14,255 nucleotides of DNA from Fidelibacterota bacterium. GTDB taxonomy: Bacteria > Marinisomatota > Marinisomatia > SCGC-AAA003-L08 > TMED6. Position 1 is the first letter of the stretch; the number at the start of each line of letters is the position of its first letter. The notes under the pieces are model-generated. The model was not told the origin of the DNA and made no database searches. It worked only from the letters and a program-made list of their open reading frames with translations. Positions 1 to 7,294 of the stretch are shown one piece after another. The translations under genes and the position numbers were made by a program. The stretch lies in assembly GCA_014239355.1 (NCBI GenBank), contig JAAZYZ010000105.1:1-14255 (forward strand), written 5' to 3'.

Positions 1-185
1 AAGAAATGAAACAAAAATAATATACCTAATGCAATCAATACAGGATAATCAATTATAGAAGGAATGCTTAATAATTCTAAAACCAACCAATAAGAAAAAG
101 AATAACTTAATATATCACAAAATATTAGAGATAAAATAATAAATATAGAAAAAGTATTATGTTGATTTATTTCTTTAATTTTCAT
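1..185 (-). CDS. Membrane protein N-terminus, probably the initiating polyprenyl-phosphate sugar transferase (partial)
   Basis: An open frame starts at the ATG at 185-183 and runs off the left edge after 61 codons. It begins 13 nt after the stop of the upstream glycosyltransferase, with an AGGT element about 8 nt before the ATG. The visible residues hold two hydrophobic stretches: about residues 13-38 (FSIFIILSLIFCDILSYSFS onward) and about 47-61. A first helix with an internal Asp followed by a small/aromatic-rich stretch resembles the start of WbaP/WcaJ-type polyprenyl glycosylphosphotransferases, whose N-terminal half is a four- to five-helix membrane region. Such an enzyme would load the first sugar-phosphate on undecaprenyl phosphate, and none is present elsewhere in this cluster. 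The catalytic C-terminal domain is outside the window, so the identity is inferred. A Wzx flippase or another membrane protein is possible. Confidence 0.55.
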   Translation of the reverse strand, partial: MKIKEINQHNTFSIFIILSLIFCDILSYSFSYWLVLELLSIPSIIDYPVLIALGILFLFHF

Positions 186-198
186 TTAAAATTACCTG

Positions 199-1014
199 TT
201 ATAAATTTCTTAAATTTCGATAACACCAATCACTGATAGAGTTTGGTAATACCCTAAGGATTATAGCTGCTAATTTTAATACATTTAATTTAAAAGAACA
301 TGTATTATATGAATACCTAATTTTAACCTGTCTTTTAATGGCTGAAAATTTTGAGCGCCTAATTAGACGGCCTTCTATTCTTAAGTAAAGAAGAGGTTTA
401 TCAATATTAGATATATTGATTTTATTTTTTAGTGCCCTACCCCATAGTTCAAGGTCTTGATCAGTATACATTTTTTCATTGTAGTACCCAATTTTATCAA
501 ATACACTAATTTTAAACATTACAGAAGGATGAACTAATGGATTTCGGTAATGAACATAACGTTCAATCTCATCATCTTCTATTGGTGTTTTATTAATATA
601 TAAAGATTCATTTTTATAATCATTCTCAAATTCATAAGCCCAAGTACCTAAAATTTCCAAATCAATATTTTTTTGAAAATAATTAATCTGATATTCAAAT
701 CTATTTTTTACTGCAATATCATCAGCATCCATTCTAGCATAATATTCTGTATCTGATTGCTTAATTGACTGATTTAGAGCATAGGGCAATCCTTTTTTAG
801 GCAAAACAATCAACTTGATGTTTGAATATTCTTTTTCATATTTTGTAACAATTTTTGTTAATAACTCATTAACCTCACCATCTTGTATCAAATGGATATT
901 GTCAGCAGAAACTGTCTGATTAATAATAGATTTAATTGCATTATCAAAATATTCAGCATTCGTTTTTTTGTAAAAAGGAATACCTGCAGTTATAGTATTT
1001 TTTTTTATACTCAT
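199..1014 (-). CDS. GT2 family glycosyltransferase (AmsE-like)
   Basis: A 271-residue GT-A fold glycosyltransferase, expected to add a sugar to a lipid-linked repeat unit at the cytoplasmic face of the inner membrane. The N-terminal nucleotide-sugar part starts with AGIPFYKKT (about 10-18) and carries the IKSIINQT helix typical of GT2. The metal-binding DXD element is RMDADD (94-99). The acceptor-side region shows NPLVHPSVMF (158-167) and an acidic DQDLELW motif (185-191) supplying the likely catalytic base. The C-terminus (about 240-260) is hydrophobic and may lie on the membrane. The layout resembles the AmsE group of exopolysaccharide transferases; donor and acceptor cannot be read from sequence. 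The ATG overlaps the stop of the upstream gene by 4 nt (ATGA), indicating translational coupling. There is no clear Shine-Dalgarno. An A9 run (998-1006) lies at codons 3-6. Confidence 0.88.
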   Translation of the reverse strand: MSIKKNTITAGIPFYKKTNAEYFDNAIKSIINQTVSADNIHLIQDGEVNELLTKIVTKYEKEYSNIKLIVLPKKGLPYALNQSIKQSDTEYYARMDADDIAVKNRFEYQINYFQKNIDLEILGTWAYEFENDYKNESLYINKTPIEDDEIERYVHYRNPLVHPSVMFKISVFDKIGYYNEKMYTDQDLELWGRALKNKINISNIDKPLLYLRIEGRLIRRSKFSAIKRQVKIRYSYNTCSFKLNVLKLAAIILRVLPNSISDWCYRNLRNL

Positions 1015-2261
1015 ATAATTTTAGAAATATCTATTAAATAAGTTTTTCTTGTACCTTCATGTGCTGAATCAATAGAAATATACTTTCCATCAGGACTCCA
1101 CCTTGGATGCAAATCGCATCTATTATATCCATTAAATTCTAATGGAGAATAAAATTTCCCTACTAATATTTTTTGTGATCTCATTTCTAAGTCATTTCTA
1201 ATTATATATAAATGGCTCTGCCTTGCCTTATCAGGGTAAGTATCATATGCTATCCATTTATTATCTGGACTTACAGATGGATGACCATCTGATATATTAT
1301 CTTCTGAATTAGGTAATATCTTTTGTGTAAAATGAATTGAATCATTATAATGTATTTCAAAAAAACCCACCTTACCACGATACTCTAAATATGCAAAAAT
1401 TATATTTTTATCAATCCAACAATAATGAGAAATCAAAGAACCTGAATAAAGAACTCTTAAATCATTTGTTGTGTAATTATAATAATACAATTCAGAGAAA
1501 CCTTTATGACTTTTATTCCTGTATATAAAAACAAAAGAATCCTCAGATGGAGAGTGGTGTATATGGTTAACTTCACATTGAGATAAAGGTAAATTTTTAT
1601 TTTGAGATAAACTATGGATTCTATCTAAACTTAACTCAAAAATAAGCTTATCTTGAATATAATCATAAACTAAAATTCCATTTATTTCTTTTTGTAAAAT
1701 ATTTTTATTTATACCATAACCATAATCTTGGTTTATAATATCAAGTTTTGAATAATCCATAGCTATAATTATATTATTTTTAGATGAAATTTCTTGAATA
1801 GGAATATCAAAATTATTAAAAGAATCATTCTCAATATTATATATACTAGAAATCAATTTATTATCTAAAATACGATTAAAAATAAATTTATTATTATTAA
1901 TCCATATTGGTCTTATACCTTGCTGAAAATTAAAATATTGAGTAGTATATAAATTCTTTTGAAGTTCGATTCCTAAAGAAGAAAATTTATAAATAGTTAA
2001 TGTTAATTCACTAGTAATCTGATGACAAAGAAAATATTTCATATCTTTTGAAAATGGTATATGATCATAATAAACAAAAAAAATATTCTTAATGTTAAAA
2101 TCAACCAATCTACATTTTTGATGCAATTTTATTTGAAATCCTTTCTCTTTATTTAACAAAAAGGATATCTTTTGATATAAGAACTTAATTTGTGAATGTA
2201 AAAATGGACTAAATTTTATCAATTTAGATAAATTCTTCTCTATTGAATTATAACTTTTCAT
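1011..2261 (-). CDS. Cytoplasmic WD40-like (PD40/TolB-type) beta-propeller protein of a polysaccharide cluster, function unknown
   Basis: A 416-residue protein of repeated beta strands with WD40-like (PD40) blades. The clearest are DGHPSVSPDNKWIAYDTYPD (325-344) and DLHPRWSPDGKYIS (383-396). Further motifs are YGYG near 181-184 and NHIHHSP (232-238). The blades carry conserved-looking His, Asp and Arg residues (His233, His236, His327, Asp340, Arg347, His350, Asp383, His385, His401). Such a set could bind metal or sugar, as in propeller oligogalacturonate lyases (PL22), so an enzyme is possible. From memory, similar proteins accompany glycosyltransferases in other bacteria and are called hypothetical. 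No signal peptide or membrane segment is seen, so it should be cytoplasmic. I chose the ATG at 2261, which overlaps the upstream stop by 1 nt (TAATG). An in-frame TTG at 2270 would add three residues. It lies between two glycosyltransferases and is probably co-translated with them. Confidence 0.7.
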   Translation of the reverse strand: MKSYNSIEKNLSKLIKFSPFLHSQIKFLYQKISFLLNKEKGFQIKLHQKCRLVDFNIKNIFFVYYDHIPFSKDMKYFLCHQITSELTLTIYKFSSLGIELQKNLYTTQYFNFQQGIRPIWINNNKFIFNRILDNKLISSIYNIENDSFNNFDIPIQEISSKNNIIIAMDYSKLDIINQDYGYGINKNILQKEINGILVYDYIQDKLIFELSLDRIHSLSQNKNLPLSQCEVNHIHHSPSEDSFVFIYRNKSHKGFSELYYYNYTTNDLRVLYSGSLISHYCWIDKNIIFAYLEYRGKVGFFEIHYNDSIHFTQKILPNSEDNISDGHPSVSPDNKWIAYDTYPDKARQSHLYIIRNDLEMRSQKILVGKFYSPLEFNGYNRCDLHPRWSPDGKYISIDSAHEGTRKTYLIDISKII

Positions 2262-3175
2262 TAAAACCAAGATCTCAATTTTATCATCAATTTTGGGCCA
2301 AAAAAAGATACAAAATACATAATTAGTGATTTTATATCTCTTTTTATTTTAAATGCTTCTAAATAGTATTTTGTTGCTAATTTTCTTTTATTAATTTTAA
2401 TTGATTGAGCTCCCAAAAATAAATACTGACTAATCAGTCTTTCTTTCTTATCTGAAGAAGACAAAATTGACTCTATAGAAAATTTGTACTTTTGATCTAA
2501 TAAATGATGTGCTTTTATATGATTATCAACATTACTTGATATTCTTTTAATACTATTTCTATAATACTGTTTAAGAACTGGCTTACGAACAAAATCAACG
2601 TTACACTTTTCAGTAATTCTAACCCATAAATCATAATCTTGCCTTGCAGGAAATGAAGGATCAAAGTATTCATTTTCTTTGCTACATACATTATTTAAGA
2701 TATCTCTTCTAATAACAACAGATGGAGTTGCACCTATATAATTTTTAATTAGCATATTTTTATATATATCGCCTTTTAATTCTGGTGAAGTTGAATAAGA
2801 TAAGCTGTAATCTTCAAAAAATAAATCAATACCTCCATACACAAGCCCTACATCACTATCTTGAAAAAGCTTAATCTGTTTTTCTAATTTATTAGGATAC
2901 CACTCATCATCGTCATCTAAAAAAGCAATTAAATCTCCTTTAGAGTGAGAAATACCAATATTTCTACTTCTAGGAGCATACATGGTTTCTTTGTTTTTAA
3001 TATATTGGATTTTATCATGATTTATTTTTTTTATATATTCATATGTACCGTCATTTGAATTATCATCAATAATGATGATTTCAAAATTTTTATATGTTTG
3101 ATTTAAGACACTCTTTATTGAATTGTCTAAAAGATTTCTTCTATTATAAGTAGGAATAATAACACTAACTAACAT
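2261..3175 (-). CDS. GT2 family glycosyltransferase
   Basis: A 304-residue inverting GT-A glycosyltransferase. The start VSVIIPTYNRR (3-13) is the classic GT2 first strand, followed by SVLNQTYKNFEIIIIDDNS (22-40), where Asp37/Asp38 contact the nucleotide. The metal-binding motif is FLDDDDEW (85-92), and the acidic catalytic motif is RQDYDLW (178-184). After about residue 230 the chain is helical and basic, perhaps forming an acceptor-binding or membrane-contact tail. It should transfer one sugar of the repeat unit in the cytoplasm; the sugar is unknown. The ATG at 3175 lies 1 nt after the upstream stop and gives the usual MxVSVIIPTYN beginning. A TTG six codons upstream, inside the polymerase gene, has no ribosome binding site and is less likely. 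The gene overlaps the start of the propeller gene by 1 nt. Confidence 0.92.
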   Translation of the reverse strand: MLVSVIIPTYNRRNLLDNSIKSVLNQTYKNFEIIIIDDNSNDGTYEYIKKINHDKIQYIKNKETMYAPRSRNIGISHSKGDLIAFLDDDDEWYPNKLEKQIKLFQDSDVGLVYGGIDLFFEDYSLSYSTSPELKGDIYKNMLIKNYIGATPSVVIRRDILNNVCSKENEYFDPSFPARQDYDLWVRITEKCNVDFVRKPVLKQYYRNSIKRISSNVDNHIKAHHLLDQKYKFSIESILSSSDKKERLISQYLFLGAQSIKINKRKLATKYYLEAFKIKRDIKSLIMYFVSFFGPKLMIKLRSWF

Positions 3176-3176
3176 A

Positions 3177-4253
3177 TTAATAAAAATTTCCAAATATCGT
3201 TTTAAATGGATAATATGCTTCTTTATAATACAGCCAAGTCATAATAGTAAAACACCAAATCATAATACAAAATTGAGCAATTACTTTCTGATTATTATTT
3301 TTTAATCTTTGATATAATAAAGGAATTAGTAAAATTTCTAGAATTCTAAAAAACATATTAATTCTTGTTATAAATAAACCAAAAAAACCAAATGAAAAAT
3401 AAATTAAAGCACCAAAAAAATAGATAGAAAATAATTTTACAAATCTATCGTCACTTGATAATATAGGATAGTAATATATAAGAGGAATTAGTAAAAATAA
3501 CCTTTGGGAAACTTGGGTTAAATTATGATCATAGAAAAATACTTTAACGTACATATACAAATTAGGTATAACGTTTTGAAATTTTAATGCTATGATAGTA
3601 AATATTTCTTGCCCTAAACCAGTCTTCCAAATCAAAATTGAACTTATCAATAATAAAAGTAAAGATATTCGACTTTTAAACTTTACAAATGAGGCAAAAT
3701 ATGCTATTAGTATAAAAAGACCAGATGAATGAATTAATGATGAAAATAAACTAACAAATAATACTTTAAAAAAATTTCTATCTAAGATATCTTTAACAGA
3801 ATAGATAAAAATACCCATTACTACCCCTTGACGAATAGTATTAAATAAATAATGATGATAAAAAATACAATATAATATAAAAATAGATAAAATATAATTG
3901 TTTGACTCTTTTTTTATACCTAACCAAAAGAAAAATAATGCAATAAGTGACCATAAAGAAAAATAAAAAGATGGACTATTAAAGATGTATTTAAAAATAG
4001 CAACAATATACATAAAAAGAGGTTCCATATATTCACTTGGAAAACTATAATTAGGATGAAAGGTTAACGGCCTAACAGATTCAAAAAATAAGGCATAATA
4101 TGGATAATCTGTACCAATATTATACCTTATGGAAGCAAGGATAAATAAAAATGAAATTATAATAAATATAATTAAATTATTTTTTTCAATATTTTTTTTA
4201 AAGATTGAGAGTAATGATAAAAATAATATTAATAAACCAACGATATGATACAA
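3177..4253 (-). CDS. EpsG/Wzy-type polysaccharide polymerase
   Basis: A 358-residue integral membrane protein with about ten hydrophobic helices. Family signatures are RYNIGTDY (43-50) after the second helix, YMEPLF (75-80), NTIRQG (138-143) with the helix after it, and IHSSGL (174-179). These are hallmarks of the EpsG family, which are Wzy-like polymerases joining lipid-linked repeat units on the periplasmic side of the inner membrane. An Arg in the late TRINMFFR segment (about 296-303) is another typical position. The length matches the family. The start is TTG at 4253: an exact AGGAG lies 6 nt before it and no ATG is available until about codon 76. The gene follows the chain-length regulator by 29 nt and ends 1 nt before the next glycosyltransferase start, so it belongs to the same transcript. 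The repeat unit it uses is unknown. Confidence 0.85.
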   Translation of the reverse strand: MYHIVGLLILFLSLLSIFKKNIEKNNLIIFIIISFLFILASIRYNIGTDYPYYALFFESVRPLTFHPNYSFPSEYMEPLFMYIVAIFKYIFNSPSFYFSLWSLIALFFFWLGIKKESNNYILSIFILYCIFYHHYLFNTIRQGVVMGIFIYSVKDILDRNFFKVLFVSLFSSLIHSSGLFILIAYFASFVKFKSRISLLLLLISSILIWKTGLGQEIFTIIALKFQNVIPNLYMYVKVFFYDHNLTQVSQRLFLLIPLIYYYPILSSDDRFVKLFSIYFFGALIYFSFGFFGLFITRINMFFRILEILLIPLLYQRLKNNNQKVIAQFCIMIWCFTIMTWLYYKEAYYPFKTIFGNFY

Positions 4254-4259
4254 AAAAAA

Positions 4260-4264
4260 CTCCT
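4260..4264 (-). promoter_or_regulatory. Shine-Dalgarno AGGAG fixing a TTG start
   Basis: AGGAG reads 4264 to 4260, followed by a run of eight T (4259-4252) that leads into the TTG at 4253, a 6-nt spacer. It is the best ribosome binding site in the left half of the window and decides the start of the EpsG-type polymerase. Because the spacer is itself a homopolymer, gain or loss of a T would change the spacing. Confidence 0.8.
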
Positions 4265-4282
4265 AGTTTTTAAATAATACCT

Positions 4283-5296
4283 TTATTCATTAGAAATGAT
4301 TTCTTGTTTTATAACTATAAAAATAGATGTAAAAAGTAAGAATATTAATGTAGTTAAAAATATTATAAGCATTTTTTGTGGTTTTTCTTCATCTGATGCA
4401 GGTTCACCAAAATCTAGAATATTTATTACAGGAGTCTCTTTAAGTTCATTAATTCTAGCCATCTCATATTGTTGACGCAATGTTATATATACTTGTTGAT
4501 TAACTTCCATATTTCGCATTAACCTGCCACGTTGCAATTGTAATTCAGGAGTATCCACAGCAAAAGGATTTTTTTCACTAAATTCTTTTAATTCTTCTTC
4601 AGAAGTTGATAACTCCTTTTTAGAATACTGTAAACGCTCTTCTATAAACTCTCTATGCCTAGAAGAATATGACAGCATTATATCACTTACATATTCTTTA
4701 ATGTAATTTGATATATAATTTGCTATATCAGCTGCTAACTGAGGTTCTTCCATTAATACAGAAATGACAATTAAACCAGATTCTTCTTCTTGGATTAATA
4801 TTTGTTCAGTCAATCTATCTATAGCAAGATCCATATATCTTAATTCTAAATTTGAAGGTGACTCTGTTCCTTTTAGAAACTGTAATATTTTTCCTAAACC
4901 AAATTGAGTAGAATCATTTATTTTCCAATAATTAATTAAATCAATTGATTCATTTTCTATACTTTTCCATTTATTGCTAATAACAGCCTTTTTTAAGACC
5001 CTGCTATTTACTATATCAGGAATATAAAAAGAAGGTTTATCATTTATTAAATCACCAACATTTAGATTTACTCCATATTCTGAGGCAAGGCTTTGCAACC
5101 CTCCAACTGAACGTGATGAATTAATATTGTCCCCGATTGGATTTATTGATATATATGATTGATAATACGGAGTAGCTATAAAAAGGTAAATAATAGATAA
5201 CAAAAATCCTACGCAAGTCATATAAAAAATATTAGTTCTTCCATCCCTAAGAGCTGTTGTTATTTTAGATATATCAATATCATTCTTTTGATTCAT
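4283..5296 (-). CDS. Wzz-type polysaccharide chain-length determinant / co-polymerase
   Basis: A 337-residue inner-membrane protein of the polysaccharide co-polymerase (PCP) class. It has one membrane helix near the N-terminus (about 23-42), a large periplasmic part and a second helix near the C-terminus (about 308-328). The periplasmic part ends in a long charged, coiled-coil-prone stretch (about 210-290). EPASDEEKPQK just before the last helix resembles the Pro-rich segment of Wzz proteins. There is no Walker-type tyrosine kinase domain after the second helix, so it is the kinase-free kind. It should control chain length together with the EpsG/Wzy polymerase and contact the OPX exporter encoded just upstream. 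I start at ATG 5296, 1 nt after the OPX stop and 8 nt from GGGGAA. An in-frame ATG at 5317 adds seven residues and lacks a ribosome binding site. Confidence 0.85.
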   Translation of the reverse strand: MNQKNDIDISKITTALRDGRTNIFYMTCVGFLLSIIYLFIATPYYQSYISINPIGDNINSSRSVGGLQSLASEYGVNLNVGDLINDKPSFYIPDIVNSRVLKKAVISNKWKSIENESIDLINYWKINDSTQFGLGKILQFLKGTESPSNLELRYMDLAIDRLTEQILIQEEESGLIVISVLMEEPQLAADIANYISNYIKEYVSDIMLSYSSRHREFIEERLQYSKKELSTSEEELKEFSEKNPFAVDTPELQLQRGRLMRNMEVNQQVYITLRQQYEMARINELKETPVINILDFGEPASDEEKPQKMLIIFLTTLIFLLFTSIFIVIKQEIISNE

Positions 5297-5297
5297 C

Positions 5298-6635
5298 TTA
5301 ATTGTTCCCCAAAACATTATTTAGAACTAATAATACAGAAGCAATACTTGCAGATATGGAAATTACATCCTTTACTCTATCCCATCTTTTATAACCAATT
5401 TTTTCTTCTACAAAAATAATAGATCCAGCATCAGGGATAAAATATTTATTAACTTTTATTCTAGATCCTGAATTAATATCTAATACATAAATATTTTTTG
5501 AAAGATTATTATAACCGCCTGCATTAAAGATGTAGTCATATACAGTTTTCTTATCTGAAAACAAATATGTACCTGGATTATTTACCCCACCTAACACTTC
5601 AATAAAATTACTCTTTTTAGGTACAATTAAAATATCCCCTTCTGAAGATTCGGAATTTAAAAAATCTTCTAATTTCACATTATCACTAATATAAACCATT
5701 CCATCTAAAGTTCTATTTCTAGCACTTAAAAAAGATTCATCCGTATCACTTCGATATTTAGGATCAATATTAGAAATTCTATTTTTTTCATTAGCATAAT
5801 AAGAGGAAATACCTGAATAATTTAAAAATTTAATTTTATCTAAATCCCCTGATGAAGTTATTCCACCTGAAATATTTAAAATATCATTATATGTCATTAA
5901 ATTTTCTTTATTAATCCTGATAGGATTTATTACCTCACCTAATACAGTTATTTTATTTGTATTTTTTATATTAATAATATCCTCTTCTAGTAAAATAGGA
6001 TTTTGGGAGCTATGACCATGTATATAATAATCAAATAAATTAACTGATATAGTAGAACCATCCCTAATTATACTAACATCTTTACTAACCATCATATTCT
6101 TTGGATAATCAAATAAATGTTGACTTAATATTGTATCTAAATAACTAAATGAATAAATTGATTCAATTAAATCAGATACTCTATTGTTTGATGAAATAAT
6201 ATGCATACCTGCATATTCTGAATTACCAGAAATTAAAACCTTAAATTGTCGTAATTTAATTAAATTCACATAAACAGGAGCATCTTCATATTTCTCTTTG
6301 CATTTCTCAGTTATCAAAATATAGGCCTCTGCTAATATTTTACCCTCAATATTAACCTTTCCAACTACTGGAATTAAAATATCACCCGTTGGAGATACTA
6401 CTAATTCTAATGTAATAATACCGTTTGTAGTTATCATATTAAAAAGAAAAACATCTCCCGCTCCAATTATATATAAATCTTCATCAATAACTTTATCTAA
6501 AATTTGATTATCTATCTTAATATTAGATGGTACCATTTTAGTATTTTTAGAATTATGATAATTGTCTTGATTACTATCATTTATGTTAAATGATAATAAA
6601 AAAGATAAATATGATATAAATAATAAGATTCTCAT
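5298..6635 (-). CDS. Outer-membrane polysaccharide export protein (OPX, Wza-like) with SLBB domains
   Basis: A 445-residue secreted protein. Residues 1-16 (MRILLFISYLSFLLSF) form a signal peptide without a lipobox cysteine, so unlike Wza it would not be a lipoprotein. The Poly_export domain covers about 53-130, with DLYIIGAGDVF (53-63) and VSPTGDILIPVVGKVNIEGK (80-99). SLBB-type domains follow near 131-165, at ITVLGEVINP (229-238) with DILNISGGI, and at IEVLGGVNNPGTY (345-357) with DYIFNAGGY. A C-terminal hydrophobic helix (about 421-442) could be the part that crosses the outer membrane, as the amphipathic helix of Wza does. The role is to form the periplasm-to-outside export channel, working with the chain-length protein whose gene begins 1 nt after this stop. 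The ATG at 6635 is 2 nt after the previous stop, with AGGAA about 11 nt upstream. Longer than Wza (about 380 residues). Confidence 0.88.
   Translation of the reverse strand: MRILLFISYLSFLLSFNINDSNQDNYHNSKNTKMVPSNIKIDNQILDKVIDEDLYIIGAGDVFLFNMITTNGIITLELVVSPTGDILIPVVGKVNIEGKILAEAYILITEKCKEKYEDAPVYVNLIKLRQFKVLISGNSEYAGMHIISSNNRVSDLIESIYSFSYLDTILSQHLFDYPKNMMVSKDVSIIRDGSTISVNLFDYYIHGHSSQNPILLEEDIINIKNTNKITVLGEVINPIRINKENLMTYNDILNISGGITSSGDLDKIKFLNYSGISSYYANEKNRISNIDPKYRSDTDESFLSARNRTLDGMVYISDNVKLEDFLNSESSEGDILIVPKKSNFIEVLGGVNNPGTYLFSDKKTVYDYIFNAGGYNNLSKNIYVLDINSGSRIKVNKYFIPDAGSIIFVEEKIGYKRWDRVKDVISISASIASVLLVLNNVLGNN
5305..5310 (-). promoter_or_regulatory. Shine-Dalgarno GGGGAA for the Wzz-type gene
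   Basis: GGGGAA reads 5310 to 5305, 8 nt before the ATG at 5296 and inside the last codons of the OPX gene. It supports 5296 over the ATG at 5317 as the start of the chain-length gene. Confidence 0.55.
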
Positions 6636-6637
6636 GA

Positions 6638-7267
6638 TTAATTAATTCCTATAAAAGATAATACTTTTTTCTTTCCATACTCTGAATCTAATTCATCTGA
6701 AAAAAATACTTTTAAATTTTTAGGATATTTTTTTTGTATTTTTTTTATATCTGAGATATATAAATCAATATACTTATTAATTGATTCTTTTAAATTATTA
6801 TTGTTGAACTTAGGGTAACATTTATCTAGTAAATAATCTTTTTCCCAATTACGCCCATCATGATCAATCCAATGATTTTTATATCTTTTTTTAAACATAA
6901 ATAATCTAGAAAGAGTAGAGGTGTCTGTTTTAATATCAGACATAACATCATTAAAAATATATTTTTTACTCTTTTTTGTACAAATGAATTTTATATATGG
7001 AAAATTATTAATTAAAAGTTCAATATATGGTAAAAAATAAAAAGCTATATCACCTGTAACTTTAAAATTTTCATTTAATTTAGAAGTGTTACTATATAAT
7101 CTTTTTTCTAATAATTCTATGCGATTAATAACAATGTTTTCAGAATTGTTCCAGGCAATGTCATTAATGTCACTTTCAAAATCAAAATAAAAATTTTTTT
7201 GATTATTTAAAAAACAATGTATTTTTTTAGTTTCTTTCCTAGAAACTCCTAAACCAAGTACAATCAA
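6638..7267 (-). CDS. Sulfotransferase-like protein with altered PAPS-binding loop
   Basis: A 209-residue protein beginning MIVLGLGVSRKET (1-13). The beta strand and following loop match the 5'-phosphosulfate loop of P-loop sulfotransferases (usually GxxRTGTxS), but the usual Gly-Thr-Thr/Ser is replaced by Glu-Thr-Lys. Later parts also fit that family: DIAFYFLPYIELLINNFP (73-90), the strand KFICTKKSK (93-101) where an Arg is usual, NHWIDHDGRNWE (131-142), DKCYPKF (148-154), and a C-terminal VFFSDELDSEYGKKKVLSFI (187-206). A working enzyme would move sulfate from PAPS to a sugar of the neighbouring polysaccharide. With the changed loop it may be inactive or bind another ligand. It is shorter than most relatives (roughly 250-300). 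The start is TTG at 7267, set by AAGGA 6 nt upstream. Two A8 runs lie near its 3' end. The assignment rests on pattern memory. Confidence 0.55.
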   Translation of the reverse strand: MIVLGLGVSRKETKKIHCFLNNQKNFYFDFESDINDIAWNNSENIVINRIELLEKRLYSNTSKLNENFKVTGDIAFYFLPYIELLINNFPYIKFICTKKSKKYIFNDVMSDIKTDTSTLSRLFMFKKRYKNHWIDHDGRNWEKDYLLDKCYPKFNNNNLKESINKYIDLYISDIKKIQKKYPKNLKVFFSDELDSEYGKKKVLSFIGIN

Positions 7268-7273
7268 AATATA

Positions 7274-7278
7274 TCCTT
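7274..7278 (-). promoter_or_regulatory. Shine-Dalgarno AAGGA fixing a TTG start
   Basis: AAGGA reads 7278 to 7274, 6 nt before the TTG at 7267, within the 27-nt gap after the vWA gene. It supports a TTG initiation codon for the sulfotransferase-like gene. Confidence 0.7.
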
Positions 7279-7294
7279 AATTATTCTCTAAAAA

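Noticed and set aside
1337..1528. Plus-strand open frame of 63 codons
   Set aside because: It lies wholly opposite the propeller gene, has no ribosome binding site and no recognisable protein features; it is a by-product of A+T-rich coding sequence.
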